Of a DNA stretch of 16,196 bases, positions 1 through 7,571 are shown piece after piece. The DNA comes from Gammaproteobacteria bacterium RIFCSPHIGHO2_02_FULL_42_13 (GTDB lineage Bacteria; Pseudomonadota; Gammaproteobacteria; UBA12402): positions 1 through 16,196 of the forward strand of contig MGXQ01000011.1 of NCBI GenBank assembly GCA_001801405.1, in the 5' to 3' direction. The translations under genes and the position numbers were made by a program. Every line of letters starts with the position of its first letter. The stretch's first letter is position 1. Under the pieces are notes generated by a model. The model ran no database searches. It worked only from the letters and a program-made list of their open reading frames with translations, and was not told the DNA's origin.

Positions 1-2
1 AC

Positions 3-1592
3 AAGCATTTCAAAAAAATCGCTGACTTACACCTGCGCGATCTCTTTAAAGAAAATCCTGATCGCTTTCAACATTTCTCATTAGAAGTAGCCGACTTGTT
101 TTTAGATTATTCTAAAAACCGCATGACAACCGACACACTGCACCAATTAATTCGATTAGCTGAAGCTACAAAAGTCGAAGATAAAATTCAGGCGATGTTT
201 GCCGGCAAGCCGATCAACACGACAGAAGACCGCCCCGTTTTGCATATCGCCTTACGCAATCGCTCCAATCACCCCATCATGGTCAACGGCATTGACATCA
301 TGCCAACCGTCAATGCAACGCTTGATAAGATTCGCGCCTTTACTAAAAAGGTACGGGACGGCAACTGGCGCGGATTTACTGACAAACCCATCACCGATAT
401 TGTCAACATTGGCATTGGCGGCTCAGACTTAGGTCCTAAGATGGTCTGTCATGCGCTATCTACTTATGGTTCTGGCAAGTTACAAATACATTTTATTTCA
501 AACATCGATGGCACTGCGGTTGTTGAAACGTTGAAATATTTAAATCCCGAAACCACTTTATTTATCGTCGCTTCAAAAACATTTACGACGATCGAAACAT
601 TGACCAACGCCGAAACGGCAAAAGCCTGGTTGCTCAACAAACTACAAGATCAAAAAGCAATTGAAAAACATTTTGTCGCGCTTTCAACCAACACCGAAAA
701 AGTAAAAGCATTTGGCATCAACCCAGACAATATGTTTGAATTTTGGGATTGGGTCGGCGGACGTTATTCCGTTTGGTCTTCGATTGGATTGTCGGTTGCA
801 CTGCTCATTGGCATGGATCAATTCGAAGAATTTTTGAGCGGCGCTTATGAAATGGACGAACATTTTCGTACCGCACCCTATACTGAAAATATGCCTGTTA
901 TTCTAGCGTTAATCGGCGTCTGGTATCGCAATTTCTTTCAGTGGTCAACGCATACCGTGTTGCCTTACGATCAATATTTGAAATTTTTACCCGCCTATTT
1001 GCAACAACTCGACATGGAAAGCAATGGGAAATCAGTGCAACTCAATGGCACGCCTGTCACAGAAAACACCGGCCCATTATTATGGGGCGGAATCGGAACC
1101 GATGGGCAACATGCGTTTCACCAATTGTTGCATCAAGGCACAACCATTACACCGGTTGACTTTATCATTCCAAGAAAAAGTTTAAATCCAGTGGGCAAAC
1201 ATCATGATTTATTATTCGCCAATTGCTTAGCGCAATCCCAAGCTTTTATGCAAGGCAAAACAGAAGCAGAAATCTACGACGAGTTAATTCAAGCGGGACT
1301 CAATAAAGATCGGGCGAAAAAACTCGCCCCCCATAAAGTCATGCCCGGCAACCGCCCGTCAAATACTTTAATGATCGACAAACTCACACCAAAAACATTA
1401 GGCGCATTGATTGCATTATACGAGCATAAAGTCTTTGTCCAAGGAGCAATTTGGAATATCAACTCCTTCGACCAATGGGGCGTCGAACTCGGCAAACAAC
1501 TCGCCAACAAAATCACCCCTGATTTAACGACATCGAATAAATTGGAATATGATGCATCGACGAACGGGTTGATTGAGCGATATCGACGATAA
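3..1592 (+). CDS. pgi: Glucose-6-phosphate isomerase, 5'-truncated by window edge
   Basis: Cytosolic glycolytic and gluconeogenic enzyme that interconverts glucose-6-phosphate and fructose-6-phosphate. The frame is open from base 3 and gives 529 residues. From my memory of E. coli Pgi (about 549 residues), only some 15-20 N-terminal residues are missing, and the true start lies before the window; the TTG at 96 is internal because homology continues upstream of it (DLF..NPDRF, then DYSKNR). The family signatures are present: NIGIGGSDLGP (sugar-phosphate binding), SKTFTT, FWDWVGGRYSVWS, the catalytic Glu in MESNGK, the catalytic His in GQHAFHQLLHQGT, and the catalytic Lys in FDQWGVELGKQLA near the C-terminus. 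No frameshift is seen. It converges on the next gene with only 25 bp between stop codons. There is no clear intrinsic terminator there, only an imperfect CGACGATAA/TTATTTCGTCG pairing. Identification is secure. Confidence 0.97.
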   Translation, partial: KHFKKIADLHLRDLFKENPDRFQHFSLEVADLFLDYSKNRMTTDTLHQLIRLAEATKVEDKIQAMFAGKPINTTEDRPVLHIALRNRSNHPIMVNGIDIMPTVNATLDKIRAFTKKVRDGNWRGFTDKPITDIVNIGIGGSDLGPKMVCHALSTYGSGKLQIHFISNIDGTAVVETLKYLNPETTLFIVASKTFTTIETLTNAETAKAWLLNKLQDQKAIEKHFVALSTNTEKVKAFGINPDNMFEFWDWVGGRYSVWSSIGLSVALLIGMDQFEEFLSGAYEMDEHFRTAPYTENMPVILALIGVWYRNFFQWSTHTVLPYDQYLKFLPAYLQQLDMESNGKSVQLNGTPVTENTGPLLWGGIGTDGQHAFHQLLHQGTTITPVDFIIPRKSLNPVGKHHDLLFANCLAQSQAFMQGKTEAEIYDELIQAGLNKDRAKKLAPHKVMPGNRPSNTLMIDKLTPKTLGALIALYEHKVFVQGAIWNINSFDQWGVELGKQLANKITPDLTTSNKLEYDASTNGLIERYRR

Positions 1593-1617
1593 CATAAATT
1601 AAGTTTTAATGTCCATT

Positions 1618-3564
1618 TTATTTCGTCGTCAACTTAATCAACAATAACTCTGGCAATTTTTTCTTTTTATAAAGATTTCCGGTTATCGCTCGATATTTCG
1701 TTACAAAAACCCGATCAGGATAAACAACGAGAAAATAATCAAATGACTTTAATTCCTGCGTCAATTCCTGCGGACTCATATAACGATAAAATAAATCAAA
1801 CATCTCCGGCGTCGGCTCCGATACCAATGTATATCCACCACCTAACTTTCGCGGAAACAAATCGTATAAAATCATATTAAACGCAAAACGTGTATTGACC
1901 GCCGTCAAACTATTATCGACACTTTGCCAAACCAGTAGTACACGCGCATTGGCCGGAGTATAGTGATCAATGATCTGCGTCAGTTGAAAAACATCTTGGC
2001 GCAATATTGTTTTCCCACTAAACGAATGCGTTAAAAATAAAAAACTCATGCTAGGCGAGACCCATACCAATAACAACGTAAAAAGAATCACCAGTCCTAC
2101 GCGAATGCGCGAAAATAGTTTCATCGTTGATGAAGACAGCAGAAATGCGTATACAATAAGCGCCCACGCCAAAAAATAACGCCCTGTATAACGCCAAAAA
2201 GATGCCAGATAACTGCGTTCCAACAAAGAAAAATTATGTAAATATAAAAATAACAATCCCCATAAATATATAACTAACCCGACAAACAAGCCGCCATTAA
2301 TCAAAATAATACGACGCTGATCAACTCTATTCTTTTGAAAAACATAAACGATAAAAGACAACAACAACAAAAAGACCAACCAATCAGAGATTGTTATCGC
2401 AATAGGTTCTTGGATGAATCCGCTAATCGCCGAACGACCAACGCGTTGATGCGCGATCGCTTTTAAAAATTTTACTTCAATCGCGTGATTGCTCACCATC
2501 ATCATGGGCAAATGCCATTGCCTCATTGATTTTTCCATCGCCCGCTTTGGCGCACGATCCTCCATGGACGCCGAAATATTTGTTTGCGCAGACCGATGAA
2601 ACAACACGTGATGATAGAAGGAAACCGGGCTGACCATAAACGGCAAAGCAACATAGGCCAATACGATCAATAAAAATTTTCTCTCCCGCTTCAATGCAAA
2701 TAACCCGCGCACCTGCCAAATACGATCAGCCATAATCACTAGAATAAAAATACCTGCAAATAACATTCCAAATGCTTTAAATAACGCCGCGCAAAAAACA
2801 ACGGGCAATAACTGAATGAAAGTTAAATTATCACCGTCCGATAAATAATAATGCGCAAACAATATGCCTGCAAAAGCCCCCACCACCAAATCCGGATTTA
2901 AATTTAAAAATGCGCCCTGCCCACCTGTAATATGATTAACAGACCAATGACCAAACGCAAATAAAGCAAAATAACAAAATATCACCGTCACCAGACCCAT
3001 CGCCCAATCACGCCAATATAACCGTTGAAATAAAACAAGCAGTGAACTTATCAATAACATATCATGCGCAAAATACCCCACTCCTTCAGAAAAGCCTAAC
3101 ACCTGATAGAAAAAATAATAAAACGTGGCCATACCTAATGTATGTTGTGATAAGGTCAGATTGGTTATCCACTTCGCTTGAATCAGATTATTCTTTAAAA
3201 ACAGTGCTTTTGCCAACACACCCCAGCATGCAAACTCATCCCACTCGCTTAATGTTGCGTAACGCACTTTAAACCACAACAGAATCGTCAATACGATAAA
3301 AATGATAATGCCTAACGTTAGATATTTTGAAAATATCTGACGCGGCTCAGAATAAAAAATAAAAAACGACCAAACGAAAAAAACTAAGCCTAAATAATAT
3401 AATCCCAAAGAAATTATCTTTAAAAATGGCGTATACCCCGCCGCATAAAGCACAACCGTTATCATGGAAACCACGAACACCGGCGTCACCTCGACCTTCC
3501 AACGCCAATAGCGTGTAATAACAAAAGAATAGCCGAGCATGGATAATATAATTAAAAAAAACAT
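1618..3564 (-). CDS. Multi-spanning membrane protein, GT-C glycosyltransferase-like
   Basis: A 648-residue inner-membrane protein with roughly a dozen hydrophobic segments spread over the first 500 residues, then a soluble C-terminal part of about 130 residues. After the first few helices comes SEWDEFACWGVLAKA (W108-D109-E110). A D-E pair in the first large periplasmic loop is typical of lipid-sugar-dependent GT-C glycosyltransferases, so transfer of a sugar to an envelope glycan or protein is a reasonable guess; no specific family is recognised. The start ATG (3562-3564) overlaps the last 13 bases of epmA and is preceded by GAAGG, which fits translational coupling. A second in-frame ATG follows at codon 9. 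It is the last gene of the minus-strand block, and its presence behind epmA is not a classical arrangement. The role is uncertain; the gene is clearly real. Confidence 0.8.
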   Translation of the reverse strand: MFFLIILSMLGYSFVITRYWRWKVEVTPVFVVSMITVVLYAAGYTPFLKIISLGLYYLGLVFFVWSFFIFYSEPRQIFSKYLTLGIIIFIVLTILLWFKVRYATLSEWDEFACWGVLAKALFLKNNLIQAKWITNLTLSQHTLGMATFYYFFYQVLGFSEGVGYFAHDMLLISSLLVLFQRLYWRDWAMGLVTVIFCYFALFAFGHWSVNHITGGQGAFLNLNPDLVVGAFAGILFAHYYLSDGDNLTFIQLLPVVFCAALFKAFGMLFAGIFILVIMADRIWQVRGLFALKRERKFLLIVLAYVALPFMVSPVSFYHHVLFHRSAQTNISASMEDRAPKRAMEKSMRQWHLPMMMVSNHAIEVKFLKAIAHQRVGRSAISGFIQEPIAITISDWLVFLLLLSFIVYVFQKNRVDQRRIILINGGLFVGLVIYLWGLLFLYLHNFSLLERSYLASFWRYTGRYFLAWALIVYAFLLSSSTMKLFSRIRVGLVILFTLLLVWVSPSMSFLFLTHSFSGKTILRQDVFQLTQIIDHYTPANARVLLVWQSVDNSLTAVNTRFAFNMILYDLFPRKLGGGYTLVSEPTPEMFDLFYRYMSPQELTQELKSFDYFLVVYPDRVFVTKYRAITGNLYKKKKLPELLLIKLTTK

Positions 3565-4457
3565 ATAGCCTTCAGCGCCAACATCACCAAACGGTCAATA
3601 CCCAATGCAACGCCAGCACAATTTGGCAACCCCTTTTCTAAAGCGGCCAGAAAATCTTCATCCATCACGACGTCAGGATGTCCCAATGCTTTTCGTTGTA
3701 TTTTATCTTGCTCAAAACGCCGTCGCTGTTCGACCGCATCTGTTAACTCATGAAATCCATTGGCCAGCTCAATATCCCCCATATAAACTTCAAATCGCTC
3801 ACCCACCGGCGGGTTATCGTTTCTAATTTTCGATAACATCGCCTGTGACGCGGGATAATCATAAATAAACGTAGGCCGATGTTTATCAAATTTTGGTTCA
3901 ATGCAATACGTCATTAATAATTGCAATAAAAAATCACGATCATTATAATTCATACCAGAAATATCAGGCAGTTTTTCTCGGACAAGGTGATGTTGCAAGT
4001 CAGCAACAGAAACCATATGCGGATTAAAATTTAAATATCTTTGAAATATATCGGCATAAGTATAACGCAACGCCACATCGCATTTTAAAATGACTTGCAG
4101 CAACTCATCCATTTCATCCATTAATTCATGATAATTAAAGCCAACGCGATACCACTCCAATATCGTAAATTCAGGATTATGCAAATGGCCTTTTTCACCA
4201 TCACGAAACGCTTTACAAACTTGATAAATATCACCGCTACCCGCGGCTAATAATTGCTTCATCGCAAATTCGGGAGAGGTTTGCAAATACATCGTCTTAT
4301 GCAACAAGGGTAATTGTGCGGCAATAGAATGCAAATGCGGATCGGTGACCGTTGCACGCGATAATAGTGGCGTTGAAACTTCTAGCACGTGTTTTTTATC
4401 AAAAAAATGCCGAATCTTGGCAATAATCTCTGCGCGCGCGTTTAACTGATCTCTCAT
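3552..4457 (-). CDS. epmA: Elongation factor P lysine ligase EpmA (GenX/PoxA/YjeA)
   Basis: A LysRS-like class II enzyme that adds (R)-beta-lysine to EF-P K34 in the cytosol, needed for efficient translation of polyproline stretches. Visible: a class II motif 1 region (VLEVSTPLLS), motif 2 with FRDGEKGHLHNPEFT around residues 84-98, the GIELANGFHEL-type segment (here DIELANGFHELTDA), and motif 3 with GVALGIDRLVMLAL, whose Arg is about R289. The protein ends KAICFF right after motif 3, whereas E. coli EpmA (325 residues) continues for about ten more (an EVIAF-type tail), so the C-terminus is trimmed. I chose the ATG at 4455-4457, 6 bp after the efp stop; a GTG at 4461-4463, directly abutting that stop, would add two residues. 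It sits directly after efp, its substrate. No epmB (the aminomutase that makes beta-lysine) is in the window. Confidence 0.93.
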   Translation of the reverse strand: MRDQLNARAEIIAKIRHFFDKKHVLEVSTPLLSRATVTDPHLHSIAAQLPLLHKTMYLQTSPEFAMKQLLAAGSGDIYQVCKAFRDGEKGHLHNPEFTILEWYRVGFNYHELMDEMDELLQVILKCDVALRYTYADIFQRYLNFNPHMVSVADLQHHLVREKLPDISGMNYNDRDFLLQLLMTYCIEPKFDKHRPTFIYDYPASQAMLSKIRNDNPPVGERFEVYMGDIELANGFHELTDAVEQRRRFEQDKIQRKALGHPDVVMDEDFLAALEKGLPNCAGVALGIDRLVMLALKAICFF

Positions 4458-4463
4458 AAACAC

Positions 4464-5033
4464 TTATTCTTTCGCACGCGACACATATTCGCCATTGCGC
4501 GTATCAATTTTCAGCAACTCATCCGTTTGAATAAATAATGGCACACGCACAACCGCGCCCGTTTCTAATGTTGCCGGTTTGCCCCCACCGCCCGATGTAT
4601 CACCGCGCAAACCAGGATCGGTTTCTACCACTTTTAATGTCACAAAATTAGGCGGCGTCACAAATAAAATAACGCCGTTCCATAACGTCAACGCGCAAAC
4701 ATCTTGCTCCTTTAACCATTGTTTCGTATCCGCCACCGCAGTTGCATTTGCGCTATATTGTTCATAGGTATCATTATTCATAAAATACCACTGCGAGCCA
4801 TCATTATATAAATACTGCGCGTTCAGTTCAGCCACATCTGCCGCTTCAACCGACTCTCCTGATTTAAATGTGCGCTCAACGACGCGCCCCGTTTTTAAAT
4901 TTCGAACTCGCGTGCGATTAAATGCCTGACCTTTGCCAGGCTTTACAAATTCATTGCTCACTATGTTGTAAGGATCGCCATCTAACATGATTTTCAATCC
5001 GGGCTTAAAATCGCTTGTGCTATAATTTGACAT
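4464..5033 (-). CDS. efp: Translation elongation factor P (EF-P)
   Basis: EF-P binds between the ribosomal P and E sites and relieves stalling at consecutive prolines. The product has 189 residues (E. coli 188) and all three beta-barrel domains are complete. The domain I loop reads FVKPGKGQAF, and counting from the start its middle lysine is K34, the residue modified by EpmA. Domain III has the conserved VETDPGLRGDTSGGGGKPATLETGAVVRVPLFI block and ends NGEYVSRAKE. The ATG has a good ribosome binding site, GAGG five bases upstream. The next gene, epmA, starts 0-6 bp after the stop, so enzyme and substrate are co-transcribed. Upstream lies a pair of 14-bp palindromes that separate it from the Clp-like gene. 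Confidence 0.97.
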   Translation of the reverse strand: MSNYSTSDFKPGLKIMLDGDPYNIVSNEFVKPGKGQAFNRTRVRNLKTGRVVERTFKSGESVEAADVAELNAQYLYNDGSQWYFMNNDTYEQYSANATAVADTKQWLKEQDVCALTLWNGVILFVTPPNFVTLKVVETDPGLRGDTSGGGGKPATLETGAVVRVPLFIQTDELLKIDTRNGEYVSRAKE

Positions 5034-5057
5034 ATTTACCTCATTTTTTATTACATC

Positions 5058-5113
5058 CAGCTCTGAGCTGCTACAAAGCAGGCTGCGACTGGGTTTCCCC
5101 AGCTCAGAGCTGC
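5058..5113. repeat. Inverted pair of GCAGCTC-N-GAGCTGC palindromes upstream of efp
   Basis: CAGCTCTGAGCTGC at 5058-5071 and CAGCTCAGAGCTGC at 5100-5113. Each unit is itself an odd palindrome, and the two units are in opposite orientation (central T versus central A), so the whole stretch can fold. Between them is a further small hairpin, CTGGG at 5089-5093 and CCCAG at 5098-5102, with a GAAA loop on the minus strand. The pair fills the space between the Clp-like gene stop (5118) and efp start (5033). It could act as an mRNA processing or attenuation structure, or as a protein binding site. The same unit occurs four times near 10.4 kb. Confidence 0.8.
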
Positions 5114-5117
5114 TTCA

Positions 5118-6941
5118 CTAAAGCTGCTCGAGAGACAAAACCTCTGCGGGCTGACATAAAATTTGACCGCGTTCATCAACGAACAAATCTAATTGACTCA
5201 CAATGTCTTTTTTAGATTTGATGGACAAAAGAATCTGTGACACAACCGGTTCCACTTGTTGTTCGAAAAATCGTTTTACATCGATCGCCGTCTTCGATGC
5301 TTGCGGTAATAAATCTAACAAATCCAATGGAAAATGATTGGCATATTTTAACTGAACACCTTCTTTCTCTGCTAAATGTTTTTTTAAACGAATGATCTGA
5401 GCATCTAAGAATTGCGCCAAATCTTGCCCTGTCACCTCAGAAAATGGAATAACCGTCATCTGTTGCAAAAAACGATCATCAAACTTTTGGTGCAACCAAG
5501 GATCAATGCGCTGCATGAGTTGTTCCATTGTTTGAAAACCGCGTCGCATGGATGTTTTTTCACCCGGCAAATCATTATATAAAAATTGCAATAAGCCCGA
5601 TTCTGATTCTTCTGGTTCCGTCATTTTTTGTGGAACAACTGCATCTAAATTATCAATATCAACCGTCATAATAAAAATATGATTGGATAAATCATAATCT
5701 TTTGTTTTTCCCACTTCCATCAACTGCTGCAACACACGCAAAAACCGAATATGCGCATATTCCAGATGCTCAAACAAACAAATCGAATAAGGATGAGCAT
5801 TCAGCTGCTGAACCAGGGCACTTTCGGCATTTAATGCGCCGAGCGGCCCCAATAACGACACCACCTCTTGCTCATAGCGATAATCATGCATATTAAAACG
5901 AATTAATTGTGTGTCGCTGCCATATAACACTTCTGTTAGCACTTTAACGATCGTGCTCTTTCCCACACGCGACGACCCCGCAAACAATAACTTGGCTTTC
6001 GGCGCAATATCATGATCACATGCGTGCAAATTAATGGATTGAAGGTTTTTTTCAACGGCATTTAACGCGACGCGCTGCCCACAAATGCGATGAGATAAGG
6101 CCGTCATACAATATTCAATAATTTGTGTCTCACTCTTCAACAAATAATCTTTTTCCACATTCTGCCAATCACTTAAAACACCCGCGACATCCTCTTTCGT
6201 TAAAATATCTGACGTCTGGTGCGCGCATATCGCTGCCGCACTGGCATCTAATAAATCTAATGCGGAAGCCGGCAATGATTTATCTAACAAATAGCGCTGC
6301 GACCAACGTACAACATCGGAAATAATTTCATTTGCAATTTTAATTTGATAGGTCGATTCTATTTTTGCAATATGTGCCGCGACCATTAATAATGCCTGAT
6401 CGAAAGTAGGGGCATCAACGCGCAGTGCCGCACATTGCGCGGACAAATACGCATCTGTTTTTAAAAATTTATTATAAAAAGATTTATCCGCCACCAAAAT
6501 AACACGCAATTCATAACTTGCTACTGTACGTTTAATCCAATCCAATACTTGATGACAGGTTTCTTCATTCGCATGGGATAAAGATGAAAGGCCATCCAGC
6601 ACCAATATGGTGTGATTCAATTCATCATAAGCCGTTTCGATAAAATGATTGAGCGAATCCAGTAAAGAAGTTGAACAGGCAAAATGTAGGTCAAAATTAA
6701 TGCGTCGAATAACTCGCCCGCGCAAACGTTCTGGTAACGGCGCCTCAAGCAAATGCTGCGCCAATCCGCGTACGATGGTGCTACAACCGACGCCTGTCTG
6801 GCCGATTAAAATAGGGTGACAGTGCCTCGTGCGACAAAGCACTTCGGTGATTTGACAGATTTCTGACTTCCGCTCTATGACGGGCTCTAACGCCTGTTCT
6901 TTTGCAAATTCGGATAAATTTTCAATAAATTCGGCAACCAT
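5118..6941 (-). CDS. Degenerate Hsp100/Clp-type double AAA+ protein
   Basis: A 607-residue protein whose order of parts follows ClpA/ClpB from the linker before the first ATPase domain onward, without the N-terminal Clp repeat domain or ClpB's coiled-coil M domain. The D1 P-loop is GQTGVGCST, with Cys53 where Lys is required; the D1 Walker B is ILVLDG (Gly117 in place of catalytic Glu); the D1 sensor region KSLPASALDLLDASAA matches the LPDKAIDVIDEA block of ClpA. The D2 P-loop AGSSRVGKST (K328) is intact, but Walker B reads CLFEHLEYAH (E391-H392 for Asp-Glu). The substrate-gripping pore loops, KYRG in D1 and GYVG in D2, are not visible; D2 has GPLGALNAES there. The ATG has a strong site, GAGAGGGG, three bases upstream. 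It is therefore unlikely to be a normal unfoldase; a regulatory or scaffold role is inferred. It is not the housekeeping clpA, and no clpS or clpP is nearby. Confidence 0.85.
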   Translation of the reverse strand: MVAEFIENLSEFAKEQALEPVIERKSEICQITEVLCRTRHCHPILIGQTGVGCSTIVRGLAQHLLEAPLPERLRGRVIRRINFDLHFACSTSLLDSLNHFIETAYDELNHTILVLDGLSSLSHANEETCHQVLDWIKRTVASYELRVILVADKSFYNKFLKTDAYLSAQCAALRVDAPTFDQALLMVAAHIAKIESTYQIKIANEIISDVVRWSQRYLLDKSLPASALDLLDASAAAICAHQTSDILTKEDVAGVLSDWQNVEKDYLLKSETQIIEYCMTALSHRICGQRVALNAVEKNLQSINLHACDHDIAPKAKLLFAGSSRVGKSTIVKVLTEVLYGSDTQLIRFNMHDYRYEQEVVSLLGPLGALNAESALVQQLNAHPYSICLFEHLEYAHIRFLRVLQQLMEVGKTKDYDLSNHIFIMTVDIDNLDAVVPQKMTEPEESESGLLQFLYNDLPGEKTSMRRGFQTMEQLMQRIDPWLHQKFDDRFLQQMTVIPFSEVTGQDLAQFLDAQIIRLKKHLAEKEGVQLKYANHFPLDLLDLLPQASKTAIDVKRFFEQQVEPVVSQILLSIKSKKDIVSQLDLFVDERGQILCQPAEVLSLEQL

Positions 6942-6964
6942 AAACCCCTCTCTATTTTCTGATG

Positions 6965-6970
6965 ATAATA
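6965..6970 (-). promoter_or_regulatory. Possible -10 element of the Clp-like gene
   Basis: On the minus strand this reads TATTAT, about 24 bases before the ATG at 6941, which would give a leader of around 17 bases containing the GAGAGGGG site. No convincing -35 box lies at 16-18 bp; a TTGATG is present but only 14 bp away. This is a weak call based on position and sequence alone. Confidence 0.3.
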
Positions 6971-7099
6971 CACTCGCGCTCCTTCATCAATTGATTATTT
7001 GCTGAACATCGAAAAAAGATTCGAAAAAGACTTCCCAAGAGCGCATCAAATAAGGTATAAAATTAAGTCGTGTATGAAAAAATGGAAGGAGGACGTCAA

Positions 7100-7294
7100 A
7101 TGGATGATGATTTCGGCATGGGCATTTGGGATGATTTTGTCGAGTTTGACCCTGATGATTTAATCGACATCAGTACCACAAAACAACGACAAGTCAAAGC
7201 ACGATTAGGGACATTGCAGGCACGCAAAGCGGTAGAAGAACTCATGAATAATCGCGACTATAAAGAAAATTATGATGAACTGTTTGAAGATTAG
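7100..7294 (+). CDS. Small acidic protein of unknown function (64 residues)
   Basis: A short protein, about one quarter Asp plus Glu: an acidic N-terminal half (MDDDFGMGIWDDFVEFDPDDL), a basic helical middle (KQRQVKARLGTLQARKAVEELM) and an acidic end (YDELFED). The start is set by a near-perfect Shine-Dalgarno, GGAAGGAGG at 7084-7092, seven bases before the ATG at 7100; a GTG at 7070 in the same frame lies upstream of that site and is unlikely. A possible -10, TATAAA at 7056-7061, lies upstream with no good -35. The acidic head plus the ARKAVEEL-type helix is loosely like the small PA3496-type proteins of gammaproteobacteria, but I am not sure of that match. It is divergent from the Clp-like gene, and a repeat element begins five bases after the stop. 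Confidence 0.7.
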   Translation: MDDDFGMGIWDDFVEFDPDDLIDISTTKQRQVKARLGTLQARKAVEELMNNRDYKENYDELFED

Positions 7295-7298
7295 GGTC

Positions 7299-7551
7299 TG
7301 TCATTTCGACGACCGCAGGGAGGAGAAGTCTTTTCAACAACTCGGCCGCAAGCGGCCGAGATTGTTTCCTCAATTGATTTCGCCTGCGCGGGAAACCCGC
7401 GCGAACGGCGTCCAGAGGGGAGCATTGCATTGCTCCCCTCTGGACTCCCCAGCGCCCTTGTCTCCGCTGCAAGCAGCGGAGATTTCTTACTTCAAAATCT
7501 CGCGCACGATTCATGAGATTTCTCTTCCGCTAAAGCGGGATCGAAATGACA
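7299..7551. repeat. 253-bp multi-hairpin intergenic repeat element with 11-bp terminal inverted repeats
   Basis: Bounded by TGTCATTTCGA (7299-7309) and its exact reverse complement (7541-7551). Inside is a chain of separate perfect hairpins: 9-bp stem CTCGGCCGC at 7341-7360; 7-bp stem GCGCGGG with AAA loop at 7386-7402; a 15-bp stem GTCCAGAGGGGAGCA at 7410-7424 pairing with 7431-7445; a 10-bp stem TCTCCGCTGC at 7461-7482; and a shorter CCGC/GCGG near 7527-7538. The GC content is much higher than in the flanks. It fills nearly all the space between the 64-residue gene and priA. The ORFs of 90 and 97 codons on either strand here are by-products of the repeat. A non-autonomous mobile (MITE-like) origin is inferred; ends of the GTCATTTCGA type recur as interspersed repeats in other bacteria. 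Confidence 0.75.
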
Positions 7552-7571
7552 TAAATTATAAATAATACCCC

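Noticed and set aside
96..1592. TTG at 96 as the start of pgi
   Set aside because: Homology to Pgi continues upstream to the window edge in the same frame, so the TTG is internal.
1584..1629. Possible terminator between pgi and the membrane-protein gene
   Set aside because: The pairing CGACGATAA with TTATTTCGTCG is interrupted, has a long loop and no U tract in the right place.
5018..5026. A perfect + strand extended -10 (TGCTATAAT, followed by TTGA as at prlC)
   Set aside because: It lies inside the first codons of efp on the opposite strand, has no -35 and no + strand gene downstream; at most it would give an antisense transcript. Treated as chance.
7242..7565. Overlapping 90- and 97-codon open frames on both strands
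   Set aside because: They lie inside the hairpin element; their sequences are mirror products of the inverted repeats and no ribosome site supports them.
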